Part shown: positions 17,679 to 25,488 of the stretch, one piece after another | Layout of the letters: every line of letters starts with the position of its first letter | Position numbering within the stretch: the first letter of the stretch is position 1 | Assembly (NCBI GenBank): GCA_964502705.1 | Contig: CAZCXZ010000015.1 | Location: 1-41,985, forward strand | DNA length: 41,985 bases | Direction of reading: 5' to 3' | Source of the DNA: Berkiella sp964502705 | GTDB taxonomy: Bacteria; Pseudomonadota; Gammaproteobacteria; Berkiellales; Berkiellaceae | Program-made: the position numbers and the translations under genes | Notes under the pieces: generated by a model | The model's database searches: none | What the model was told of the DNA's origin: nothing | Seen by the model: the letters and a program-made list of their open reading frames with translations, nothing else

Positions 17679-18870
17679 TACCGCTATCGAAGTTGACGTA
17701 GAAGTTGAAATTGATGATGACGTTGAAGATGCTGACAACGTTGATATTGAAGAATTTGAAATAGAAAACATGGTAGAGTGCTTAAGCGTTGAAATCGACG
17801 TTGAAGCTGAAATTGATGATGATGTTGAAGATGAAGACAACGTTGATATTGAAGAGTTTGACATTGAAGATGCTGTTGAACTTTCGGCAGATGACACAGA
17901 AGAAGATGATGATGACTTCGATGATGAAGAATTAGAATCAAATGGTGGCGTTGAATGTCGTGCTGACAAGCTAACCGATGCGGTTTATGACACCCGTTGC
18001 GGATTTGTGGCAATTGTTGGTCGTCCTAACGTGGGCAAATCAACGCTCTTGAATGTGATTTTAGGTCAGAAGGTAAGTATCACTTCTTTCAAACCTCAAA
18101 CCACCCGTCATCAAATTTTAGGCATAAAAACGGAACAAAAAAAGCAAACAGTCTATGTTGATACACCCGGTATCCACCATGGTGCACATAAAGCGTTAAA
18201 TCGCCAAATGAATAAAGTGGCGCATCAAGCCATGCTAGATGTGAACGCGATTATATTCGTGATTGAAGCATTAAAATGGACCCAAGAAGACGATAAAGTC
18301 CTCAAAATGGTTAAAGAGCACAGTGCCCCAATCATGATTGCGATCAATAAAATCGATCTTGTTAAAGAAAAGGCCCAATTATTGGCGTTTATGCAAGAAA
18401 TTAGTGAGAAACTGCCACAAGCAGAAATGGTTCCGTTCTCGGCTAAAAGAAGCCAGCAAATCGATGTTATCGAAAGCTGGGTAGATCAATATATACCCAT
18501 GAGCCCTTTCTATTTCCCAGAAGACCAACTATTTAACCACACTGAGCGCTTTCACTTATCGGAAATTATTCGTGAAAAATTAATGCGCCAATTGTCACAG
18601 GAATTACCCTATGCGATTGATGTGCAAATTGAAGCTTTAGAACATCAAGATAGAATAGTTCATATCCATGCGCTTATTTACGCTGAACGTGAAGGTCAAA
18701 AGCCTATTATTGTAGGCAAGAAAGGCCAAATGTTGCGTGATATTGGTACAAAATCACGTGAAGAAATGGAACGGTTCTACGGTAAAAAAGTCTGCTTAAA
18801 ATTGTGGGTTAAAGTGAAGGAAGGTTGGTCAGATAACCGTCATGCATTGCAAGAAATGGGTTATGCGTGA
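17668..18870 (+). CDS. era: GTPase Era with acidic repeat-bearing N-terminal extension
   Basis: Era binds the 3' end of 16S rRNA and aids 30S assembly. The G domain starts near residue 111, with G1 GRPNVGKS at 118-125, DTPG, NKID, and a C-terminal KH domain with the GKKGQMLRDIG loop. Normal Era is about 300 residues; this one is 400. The first 105 or so residues are Asp/Glu-rich and contain a 34-residue tandem repeat (EIDDDVEDADNVDIEEF at 14-30, EIDDDVEDEDNVDIEEF at 48-64). No ATG, GTG or TTG start near residue 105 would restore a normal N-terminus; Met35 is the only obvious internal Met within the extension. The extension is probably translated. Confidence 0.93.
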   Translation: MLNDTAIEVDVEVEIDDDVEDADNVDIEEFEIENMVECLSVEIDVEAEIDDDVEDEDNVDIEEFDIEDAVELSADDTEEDDDDFDDEELESNGGVECRADKLTDAVYDTRCGFVAIVGRPNVGKSTLLNVILGQKVSITSFKPQTTRHQILGIKTEQKKQTVYVDTPGIHHGAHKALNRQMNKVAHQAMLDVNAIIFVIEALKWTQEDDKVLKMVKEHSAPIMIAINKIDLVKEKAQLLAFMQEISEKLPQAEMVPFSAKRSQQIDVIESWVDQYIPMSPFYFPEDQLFNHTERFHLSEIIREKLMRQLSQELPYAIDVQIEALEHQDRIVHIHALIYAEREGQKPIIVGKKGQMLRDIGTKSREEMERFYGKKVCLKLWVKVKEGWSDNRHALQEMGYA

Positions 18871-19562
18871 TTGAAGCCTACATCATCCATAGTCGCCCGT
18901 TTAGGGATTCAAGCGCTATTTTAGATTGCTTGAGCGCAGAAAATGGATTGATGTCGGTGGTTGCCAGAGGCATAAAAAAACCACGTTCCCGTTGGTATAG
19001 TTATGCTCAGCCTTTTATGTTGTTACAAATGGATTTTATCGGCAAAAGTGATTTAAAAACGCTAACGCACGTTGAAGCAGTAGCGCTATACCCTAAACTC
19101 ACAGGCGCTAAAATTAAGCTGGGTCTTTATATGAATGAGTTATTGGTGAGGCTGTGTGTTGAGATGGATCCGCACCCAGAGTTATTTCATATTTACGATG
19201 CCACGCTTACGAAATTATCGAACAGTGAGAATGCGGTTGATGAAGAGACCAGCCTACGCGAATTTGAATATCAATTACTTGCAGAATTAGGTTATGGTTT
19301 TGATCTCGAAAAAGAGATAGTACCTGAATTATTGTATGGATTTGAGCCAGGCGTAGGGATTGTTGAAGCTAAAATCTTGCGAGGGCCTGAACATGTGGTG
19401 GTCTCTGGCGCTTGTATACTAGCCTTGCAACGTCAGCAATTTGATTCCGCTGCGCAACGCCTTGAAGCAAAGAAATTAATGCGTTCAATTTTACATTATT
19501 ATTTAGGCAATAAGCCGTTACAGAGCCGCAAGTTATTTTTTACGGCTAAACAGAGTCATTGA
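18867..19562 (+). CDS. recO: DNA repair protein RecO
   Basis: RecO loads RecA with RecR in the RecFOR pathway. The 231-residue protein has the N-terminal OB fold (AYIIHSRPFRDSSAILDCLSAENGLMSVVARGIKK), QPFMLL, and the helical C-terminal domain with FEYQLLAELGYG. The start is GTG 18867, overlapping the era stop as GTGA. It follows era as in E. coli (rnc-era-recO-pdxJ-acpS). Confidence 0.94.
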   Translation: MIEAYIIHSRPFRDSSAILDCLSAENGLMSVVARGIKKPRSRWYSYAQPFMLLQMDFIGKSDLKTLTHVEAVALYPKLTGAKIKLGLYMNELLVRLCVEMDPHPELFHIYDATLTKLSNSENAVDEETSLREFEYQLLAELGYGFDLEKEIVPELLYGFEPGVGIVEAKILRGPEHVVVSGACILALQRQQFDSAAQRLEAKKLMRSILHYYLGNKPLQSRKLFFTAKQSH

Positions 19563-19569
19563 GGTAAGT

Positions 19570-20319
19570 ATGTCGCTAACACGGCCAATTTTTCTTGGGG
19601 TAAATGTTGATCATGTTGCTACCGTGCGACAAGCACGCAGAGCGGTCTATCCTGACCCGGTGCATTGTGCCTTAATTGCAGAAGATCATGGGGCCGATGG
19701 TATTACGGTACATTTACGTGAAGACCAGCGTCATATTCAACCGCGCGATGTGAATTTATTAAAACAACTGGTAAAAACCCATCTGAATTTTGAAATGGCT
19801 GCAACGGATGCCATGGTCGAATATGCTTTGGAACTTAAGCCGGATTATTGTTGCATTGTTCCTGAAAGCCGCACTGAAATTACCACGGAAGGTGGATTGG
19901 CGGTGACCGAGAACCGTGAATACTTAACCGAAATTATTGCTAAATTGAGTGCGCAGAAGATTAAAATATCGTTATTTATCGATGCCAACATGCAGCAAAT
20001 TACCGCAGCAAAAGAAGTGGGTGCCACGATTGTTGAATTGCACACCGGCCCTTATTCTCATACCGAAAAAGAAAGTCGCGAGCGTTTAGCTAAATTAGAA
20101 CAGTTACAGCAAGCGGCTAAATATGCGCATAGCCTGGGTTTACAAGTGAATGCAGGTCATGGTTTAAACTATCATAATGTTTGGGATGTAGCTGCTATTC
20201 CCGAAATGCATGAATTAAATATTGGGCATGCGATTGTGGGCCATGCCATGGTCGTTGGGTTTGCACAAGCCGTTCGAGAGATGAAAAAAATCATGCTGCA
20301 AGCACGCGGGATTAGCTAA
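19570..20319 (+). CDS. pdxJ: pyridoxine 5'-phosphate synthase
   Basis: PdxJ condenses 1-deoxyxylulose 5-phosphate with aminoacetone 3-phosphate to make pyridoxine 5'-phosphate, the last ring-forming step of DXP-dependent vitamin B6 synthesis. The 249-residue TIM barrel shows GVNVDHVATVRQARR, GADGITVHLREDQRHI, VPESRTEITTEGG, ELHTGPY and NAGHGLNY, all family hallmarks. GAGG precedes the ATG by 5 bases. The stop overlaps the acpS ATG (TAATG). Confidence 0.96.
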   Translation: MSLTRPIFLGVNVDHVATVRQARRAVYPDPVHCALIAEDHGADGITVHLREDQRHIQPRDVNLLKQLVKTHLNFEMAATDAMVEYALELKPDYCCIVPESRTEITTEGGLAVTENREYLTEIIAKLSAQKIKISLFIDANMQQITAAKEVGATIVELHTGPYSHTEKESRERLAKLEQLQQAAKYAHSLGLQVNAGHGLNYHNVWDVAAIPEMHELNIGHAIVGHAMVVGFAQAVREMKKIMLQARGIS

Positions 20320-20699
20320 TGCACGGCATTGGCACAGATTTAGTCGATATCGCTCGTGTAGCAGCGCTCTATGAAGCGCATGGTGAGCGCTTTGTTAAAC
20401 GCATTTTGTCTGAAGATGAAATCGTTTTATTCAATCAGCAGCATCAATCAATTTCATTTCTAGCTAAACGCTTTGCAGGCAAAGAAGCCGTTGCTAAAGC
20501 CTTAGGAACCGGGATAGGTGCGAATGTTTCGTTTACTGAAATTAGCATTACTAATGAAACCACTGGCAAGCCGGTGGTGGCATTATTAGGCAAAGCTAAC
20601 GCGTTATACGCAGAACTCAATATTAATGAAATCATGATTTCATTGTCAGATGAAAAACATTATGCCTTAGCGTTTGCGATCATTACCAAACGTTCCTAA
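20319..20699 (+). CDS. acpS: holo-[acyl-carrier-protein] synthase
   Basis: AcpS transfers 4'-phosphopantetheine from CoA to acyl carrier protein. The 126-residue protein starts MHGIGTDLVDIARV (catalytic Asp in GTDLVDI) and has FLAKRFAGKEAVAKALGTGIG with the second metal-binding Glu. It is complete and of normal length. It ends the lepA-acpS run, with translational coupling to pdxJ. Confidence 0.95.
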   Translation: MHGIGTDLVDIARVAALYEAHGERFVKRILSEDEIVLFNQQHQSISFLAKRFAGKEAVAKALGTGIGANVSFTEISITNETTGKPVVALLGKANALYAELNINEIMISLSDEKHYALAFAIITKRS

Positions 20700-20833
20700 A
20701 CTTACCCCCCTGCACAAGAAAACCGCAAAGACGCTATATTAAAATCATCTGCAACCAACTAATTGCGAAAAACCCCATGTTTTACATGATTTTCATTATA
20801 TAGTGAGCGTGATAACATTATTTCTTTGGCGTT

Positions 20834-20968
20834 ATGCGCCTGATTAATGGCCCACAAAATAATTTACCTACTAATCAGGGTGTTACCGTTAACACTCAAG
20901 ATGATAGTGATCTGAAAAGTCAGGGTCTTGATAATATGTTGAGTGACATTATACAAAATGTAATATGA
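20834..20968 (+). pseudogene. N-terminal remnant related to the downstream repeat-protein gene
   Basis: A 44-residue frame beginning MRLINGPQNNL resembles the start of the next gene (MFNGPKNNVL), and its later part (LDNMLSDIIQNVI) resembles the next gene's early helix (NSLINLVQSVGI). It then stops. This is best read as the decayed 5' end of a paralogue. It lies in the 328-base gap after acpS, whose remaining bases show no other gene. A genuine short peptide cannot be excluded. Confidence 0.45.
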
Positions 20969-20995
20969 ACGATTTATAAATCTTCATTTGCAGCA

Positions 20996-21015
20996 TTAAG
21001 ATTCTTGAGGTCGCT
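20996..21015. repeat. left copy of a 20-base direct repeat matching the barA 3' end
   Basis: TTAAGATTCTTGAGGTCGCT matches 22627-22646 (the barA stop codon and last codons) at 19 of 20 positions. It stands just upstream of the repeat-protein gene start at 21028 and appears to be a copied fragment of the barA terminus. Confidence 0.7.
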
Positions 21016-21027
21016 GGAGTAATAAGT

Positions 21028-22479
21028 ATGTTTAATGGTCCAAAAAATAATGTTCTTTCAAGTGAGGGTAAAGAACCATTTCGGCAGGCTAATAGTCTAA
21101 TTAACCTTGTACAAAGTGTTGGTATAAATCAACTGCAGGCTGTCTTAGCGCAGAATCCAGATACCTTTACAGCTAATGATTTTACTGCGCTTATAGAAGA
21201 GGGTATTTATAAGGGTAAAAATGTTTTGATGTTGTTGGCTGAGGCTGCTAGTCAAGATAGAACTAAACCTTTTCTTCAAATGTTAAAAATGTTCCCGAAC
21301 GGTTTTTGTGTGGCTGATTTTACAGCTCAAACTCAAGCAGGTAGTGAAGCAGGCATAAACGCATTGTGGTTGTTGGCTGCGGCTGAGGTTATTTGCAAAG
21401 AACCATCTGAGGCGCTGTTGACTGTATTAAGGCAGGTAACAGATACCTTTTCGGCTACTGATTTTACTTTACGAGTTCGATTGGGGACTTGTCCATTGTG
21501 GTTCTTAGCAAGAGCTGCTGTTGAAGGTCGAACTGACGGATTGCTTGAAGTATTCAAAATGTTTCCAAGTGGGTTTTCAGCAGAATATTTAGAACGAATG
21601 GGATCAGGGGTTTATAGTAAAGATATATTCTCTTTACTAATTGAGGCTGCTCTTGCGAATACACCTGAACCATTAAGCTATGTTTTGCAACATTTCCATT
21701 TAAACATTACAGCTTTAAAAAAAGCACATGATACTTTAGGGATTAATTCAGAACTCAAGAACCTAATACAGTCGCGTATAGCGCTGACCACTCAGATAGC
21801 GCAAGATGCTGAACTTCACACGTTAAATCTTAAGGCTGCAGAAGCTCAACAAGCAGGTTATGTAGAAGCTTATTATGAATTAGCATCACATTTTCAGGAT
21901 AAAGCCATGAATGATGATGCTATTGAAATGTTTTTAAAGGTTCCTGAAAGTTCAGTCTATTATCAAGCAGTATGTGAGACACTTCCACTGGAGTTAATTG
22001 GCATGGCAACCAATGATTTAGATAAAGAAGCCAGACGTATTCATTTGGTGAATGCCCTTAAATTTACGCTACGTATCGAAGCTGAACAAACTAAGATCCA
22101 AACTTTACAGGCAATCGCTAGTACTTATTTGAGTCATCACTCAGAATATCGAGATACTTTGCTATTAAATCCCATCCCAGAATCGTTGCTCAGTATTATG
22201 ATGAGAAGTTCGATGTCTTATGATTGTTTTTTTAAAGAGTTAGATAGGCTTGTTGCTGCTAAAGGTATCGAAAATGAAAACATTGAATTAAAAGAGCAGC
22301 TAAAGCAATTAGAATCCAATAACGATAAGAAAAGCTCGATAGAGGTTGTTACAGAAGATTTTATTATAAAGCCATTTATCAGAAATTTTCAGGGTGCTAA
22401 GCGAGTTAGGGAAGGTGACGCTGTGTCATCAGATGATGATATTTTGCAACCTCCAACGAAGATGCAAAACAGAAAATAA
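21028..22479 (+). CDS. helical repeat protein of unknown function (candidate effector)
   Basis: The 483-residue protein has no signal peptide or membrane segment. Residues about 36-235 hold four and a half units of a 44-48 residue repeat with consensus LLxVLxxxPxxFxAxDFT, a Gly-rich turn, then (N/C)xLWLLAxAA and a polar linker. The units look like helix-turn-helix pairs and distantly recall ankyrin repeats, but I cannot assign them to a named family. The rest is helical, with a short coiled coil (ENIELKEQLKQLESNND, about 416-432) and a polar tail containing KRVREGD. A ribosome site GGAG lies 7-10 bases before the ATG. It sits in a scarred region flanked by barA fragments, which suggests acquisition or rearrangement. 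A host-directed role is inference only. Confidence 0.6.
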   Translation: MFNGPKNNVLSSEGKEPFRQANSLINLVQSVGINQLQAVLAQNPDTFTANDFTALIEEGIYKGKNVLMLLAEAASQDRTKPFLQMLKMFPNGFCVADFTAQTQAGSEAGINALWLLAAAEVICKEPSEALLTVLRQVTDTFSATDFTLRVRLGTCPLWFLARAAVEGRTDGLLEVFKMFPSGFSAEYLERMGSGVYSKDIFSLLIEAALANTPEPLSYVLQHFHLNITALKKAHDTLGINSELKNLIQSRIALTTQIAQDAELHTLNLKAAEAQQAGYVEAYYELASHFQDKAMNDDAIEMFLKVPESSVYYQAVCETLPLELIGMATNDLDKEARRIHLVNALKFTLRIEAEQTKIQTLQAIASTYLSHHSEYRDTLLLNPIPESLLSIMMRSSMSYDCFFKELDRLVAAKGIENENIELKEQLKQLESNNDKKSSIEVVTEDFIIKPFIRNFQGAKRVREGDAVSSDDDILQPPTKMQNRK

Positions 22480-22480
22480 G

Positions 22481-22557
22481 CACAACCTGCAAGAAAGTTA
22501 ATTTATCGTGTTCATTACCTGCTCGTAAGTCGGCCCTCGTTCAGCAGCGTGCTCACT
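22481..22557 (-). pseudogene. degraded duplicate fragments of the barA 3' region
   Basis: Bases 22481-22516 match barA 22711-22746 at 32 of 36 positions. Directly after, 22517-22546 match barA from 23131 with a substitution and a small indel (shared ACCTGCTCGTAAG, CGGCC, GTTCAGC), and weaker similarity runs to about 22557. The two pieces keep barA order and orientation but have lost about 385 bases between them. With the 20996-21015 copy they look like a broken second barA tail. The remaining bases up to 22626 show nothing recognisable. Confidence 0.65.
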
Positions 22558-22626
22558 GCTAAAGTGTAAATCTCACCCTAGATTCTTGTTTTTTATTCTC
22601 ATAGAATTCAGTTTGTAGCAAACTCT

Positions 22627-22646
22627 TTAAGCTTCTTGAGGTCGCT
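22627..22646. repeat. right copy of the 20-base direct repeat (intact barA end)
   Basis: This is the genuine barA terminus: the stop codon on the minus strand and last codons. It matches 20996-21015 at 19 of 20 positions. Confidence 0.7.
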
Positions 22647-25488
22647 CTTCTACATGATACGCTGGATGCACTTTGTAAAACTGCTGCAAGCGATTAATTT
22701 CCTTATTAAGCTCAACCAGCAAGAAATTTAATTTATCCTGTTCATTTTTGCTTAGCGCCGTTTCAAGTTGTGCCACGGCTGTTTTCAAAGGTAATACCCC
22801 ACAGTAGCAACAAGCCCCATGTAAATGATGTACGGCTTCTCGCATGGCTTTGAGATCTTTTTGGGTATAGGTTTGATTAATATTGGTTTGTGCAGGCTTT
22901 AGGCTTTCAACCAATCCTTTTAGCATATCTTTAGCAAGAGCAGGATTGTTGCCTGCCAACTTAATGCTATTTTCCCACTGAATAGGGCTAATGTTATCTT
23001 CTTTGTTTGTGCCCACCAGTTGGGTAGGATTCGAGTTTGCTCTACGTTGTGGTAAGGACTTTCTCGACCACTGCTGAATAATACGGTAAAGCTCTTTTTC
23101 ATCGACTGGTTTAGTTAAGTAATCATCCATACCTGCTCGTAAGACGGCCTCACGTTCAGCGGTTAAAGCGTGCGCAGTGAGGGCAATAATCGGAATATGA
23201 TAGCCAGGCGCTTCATTGAGTCGGATCCGATTGGTTACTTCAACGCCATCCATTCCTGGCATTTGAATATCCATAAAGATCAAATCGTAATCATTTTGTT
23301 GCATTAACGCTAAGGCTTCGCTGCCACGGTTTGCACAATCTACTTTGATCCCTAAGTTTTCAAGCAAAGCGGCTACAAGCTTTAAATTTGAAGGGTAATC
23401 ATCAACAGCTAATACTTTAATTGATGAAACCTCTGACATATTAAAGGTTTCTTCCCCTTGGAATTTATCGGCTCTGAAGGTTTTAGCATCAATATCATCA
23501 GGAATTAAAATCTCGACTAAGGCATCATGCAGTTTCTTGCGTCTAACGGGTTTTGCAAGGCAAACGGCAGCACCAGAATGATGAATGTCGTCATAAATGC
23601 TTTGATCGGTGGTATTCGCTAATACCCCGACTCGGCAATTGAATTCAACAGTTGCCAATTTAATGAGGTTATCGATGAAGTCACTGTTTGGATCGGGCTG
23701 GTTTACACCGATTAACACCATTTGGAAGGGCACGTGAATTTGTTTGGCATTGGATAAAGCATCCTGGATATTTGCAGGATCATCGATTTCAACGACATCG
23801 ATTCCCCAAGATGAGAGTAGGTGGTTTAAGCTTAAACGAGCAGTAGGGTGCGCTTCATAAACCAGGATACGGTTTTCTTTCAGTTTAGGGTGACATTTGA
23901 ATTCAGAAGCTTCATTGAGTTTTTTCGCAATAAAAGTAAACCAGAAGGTCGAGCCTTTGGAGTGTTCAGACTCAACCCCAATGTCGCCCCCCATTTGCTG
24001 TACCAGCCGCTTAGAAATAACCAGACCGAGCCCCGTGCCACCAAAACGGCGAGTGGTGGTGGAATCGGCTTGCGTAAAGGGCTGAAAAATGGATTTTTGT
24101 TCTTCTGCGGATAAGCCAATGCCTGAATCGGTGATGCTTACACACAGCACAATATGATCGGATTCTTCTTTTTCTAGCATGATGCGGACCACAACACTAC
24201 CGTGGTCCGTGAATTTAATCGCGTTATTAACTAAATTGGTAATAATTTGTTTAAGCCGTAAAGGATCGGCCACGATCTTTTCGGGTACATCCGAATAGAT
24301 CATAGGAACCAGTTCCAAGCCCTTTTCATGCGCATTGGGTGCCATGAGCGTGAGGCCTTCTTCAACGCATTCTCTTAAGTCCATTGCAACTTGATCGAGG
24401 GTAAGTTTACCCGCTTCGATTTTCGAGAAATCAAGAATGTCATTGATAATCGATAATAAGCTGATCGCCGATTGATGAATGGTCGATAAATAATCCGTTT
24501 GGCGGTGATCCATTTTGGTGCGCATGAGCAAATTAATAAAGCCGATTACACCGTTTAAAGGCGTGCGGATTTCATGGCTCATATTGGCAAGGAATTCGGA
24601 CTTAACGCGGCTGGCTGTTTCGGCTTCTTTTCGTGCCATTTCTAATTCAATATTTTGAATTTCAATGGTTTCTAAGGTTTGCCGCAAGTCGGCGGTAGCC
24701 TGCTCTACGCTTTGTTGCATTTCTTCATGAGCCGCCTTCAAAGAGGCTGCCATGGTATTGATACCGGCTTCTAAATGGCGCAATTCACTACGCGCATTGG
24801 TGTAAACACGGGTATCAAAGTTACCGTTTTTAATTTTTTCAACAGCTGCGGCCATTTGTAGAATAGGTCGAGTAACGTCACGCCCCATTCGGAAGGCAAA
24901 AATACCACTAATACCAAGACCGATTAACACAATAATGCTGCAAGCAAACAAGACCTGGTATTGCCGAATGGTGGTTGTCATGCGGCCAAGTTCAATACTG
25001 ATCCACCCAAGAACATTATCGTGGTTCTCAGCTAATTCAAAAGGGGAGTCTGCATAGGCGAAATCTTCAATTATCACATCGCGGATAGTGACTGGCACGG
25101 TAAAGAGTAACGAGTTGCCCGTATCGGCCATCGTGATGCCGTGCGATTGGTCCATCACCGATAGAATGTTAGTGGGTGTTTGATGTTCGTGACCAGCGTG
25201 GGCCAATAATCTGCCATCTTTGTTAAATACCGAAACTGAGCGAACTTCAGGTTCAGATAGCGCATCATTCGCTAGGCGTTGTAAGGTATGGCAATTGCCA
25301 GAGAACACGCCGTACTCGCTGGCAGGCGCGAGTTGTAAAGCAATCGCGTAGCCACGATCGCGAAGCGCTTTCTCTAAATCTTGAATTCGGGTACTGGTAA
25401 AGTAGGCGCTTAGCAACAACGAAATAATGATCGTTGGCACTAACGTTAAAAATAGTACGCGGCTCTTAATACCCCATTCATTGACCAT
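22627..25488 (-). CDS. barA: tripartite hybrid sensor histidine kinase, BarA/GacS/LetS type
   Basis: BarA-type kinases phosphorylate the UvrY/GacA/LetA regulator to switch on CsrA-sequestering small RNAs. The 953-residue protein has TM1 (11-30), a periplasmic sensor (about 31-178), TM2 (180-200), HAMP (to about 255), a coiled coil, the H-box FLANMSHEIRTPLNG with His305, N-box NLVNNAIKF, G-boxes DSGIGL and GGTGLGL, a degenerate receiver (about 540-662), a true receiver with Asp740 (FMDIQMPGMDG), and an Hpt domain with phospho-His887 (HHLHGACCYCG). The ATG overlaps the stop of the upstream binding-protein gene (TAATG), so the two are translationally coupled. Confidence 0.93.
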   Translation of the reverse strand: MVNEWGIKSRVLFLTLVPTIIISLLLSAYFTSTRIQDLEKALRDRGYAIALQLAPASEYGVFSGNCHTLQRLANDALSEPEVRSVSVFNKDGRLLAHAGHEHQTPTNILSVMDQSHGITMADTGNSLLFTVPVTIRDVIIEDFAYADSPFELAENHDNVLGWISIELGRMTTTIRQYQVLFACSIIVLIGLGISGIFAFRMGRDVTRPILQMAAAVEKIKNGNFDTRVYTNARSELRHLEAGINTMAASLKAAHEEMQQSVEQATADLRQTLETIEIQNIELEMARKEAETASRVKSEFLANMSHEIRTPLNGVIGFINLLMRTKMDHRQTDYLSTIHQSAISLLSIINDILDFSKIEAGKLTLDQVAMDLRECVEEGLTLMAPNAHEKGLELVPMIYSDVPEKIVADPLRLKQIITNLVNNAIKFTDHGSVVVRIMLEKEESDHIVLCVSITDSGIGLSAEEQKSIFQPFTQADSTTTRRFGGTGLGLVISKRLVQQMGGDIGVESEHSKGSTFWFTFIAKKLNEASEFKCHPKLKENRILVYEAHPTARLSLNHLLSSWGIDVVEIDDPANIQDALSNAKQIHVPFQMVLIGVNQPDPNSDFIDNLIKLATVEFNCRVGVLANTTDQSIYDDIHHSGAAVCLAKPVRRKKLHDALVEILIPDDIDAKTFRADKFQGEETFNMSEVSSIKVLAVDDYPSNLKLVAALLENLGIKVDCANRGSEALALMQQNDYDLIFMDIQMPGMDGVEVTNRIRLNEAPGYHIPIIALTAHALTAEREAVLRAGMDDYLTKPVDEKELYRIIQQWSRKSLPQRRANSNPTQLVGTNKEDNISPIQWENSIKLAGNNPALAKDMLKGLVESLKPAQTNINQTYTQKDLKAMREAVHHLHGACCYCGVLPLKTAVAQLETALSKNEQDKLNFLLVELNKEINRLQQFYKVHPAYHVEERPQEA

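Noticed and set aside
17684..18013. Long antisense frames over the era acidic region (Ser-rich and His/Gln-rich)
   Set aside because: They are mirror images of the GAT/GAA-rich repeat codons on the other strand.
20996..22646. att sites of an integrative element bracketing the repeat-protein gene
   Set aside because: No integrase is present, and the further barA matches at 22481-22557 point to a broken barA tail duplication instead.
23848..24119. Frames on both strands within the barA ATPase/receiver region
   Set aside because: Shadow frames of barA without start signals.
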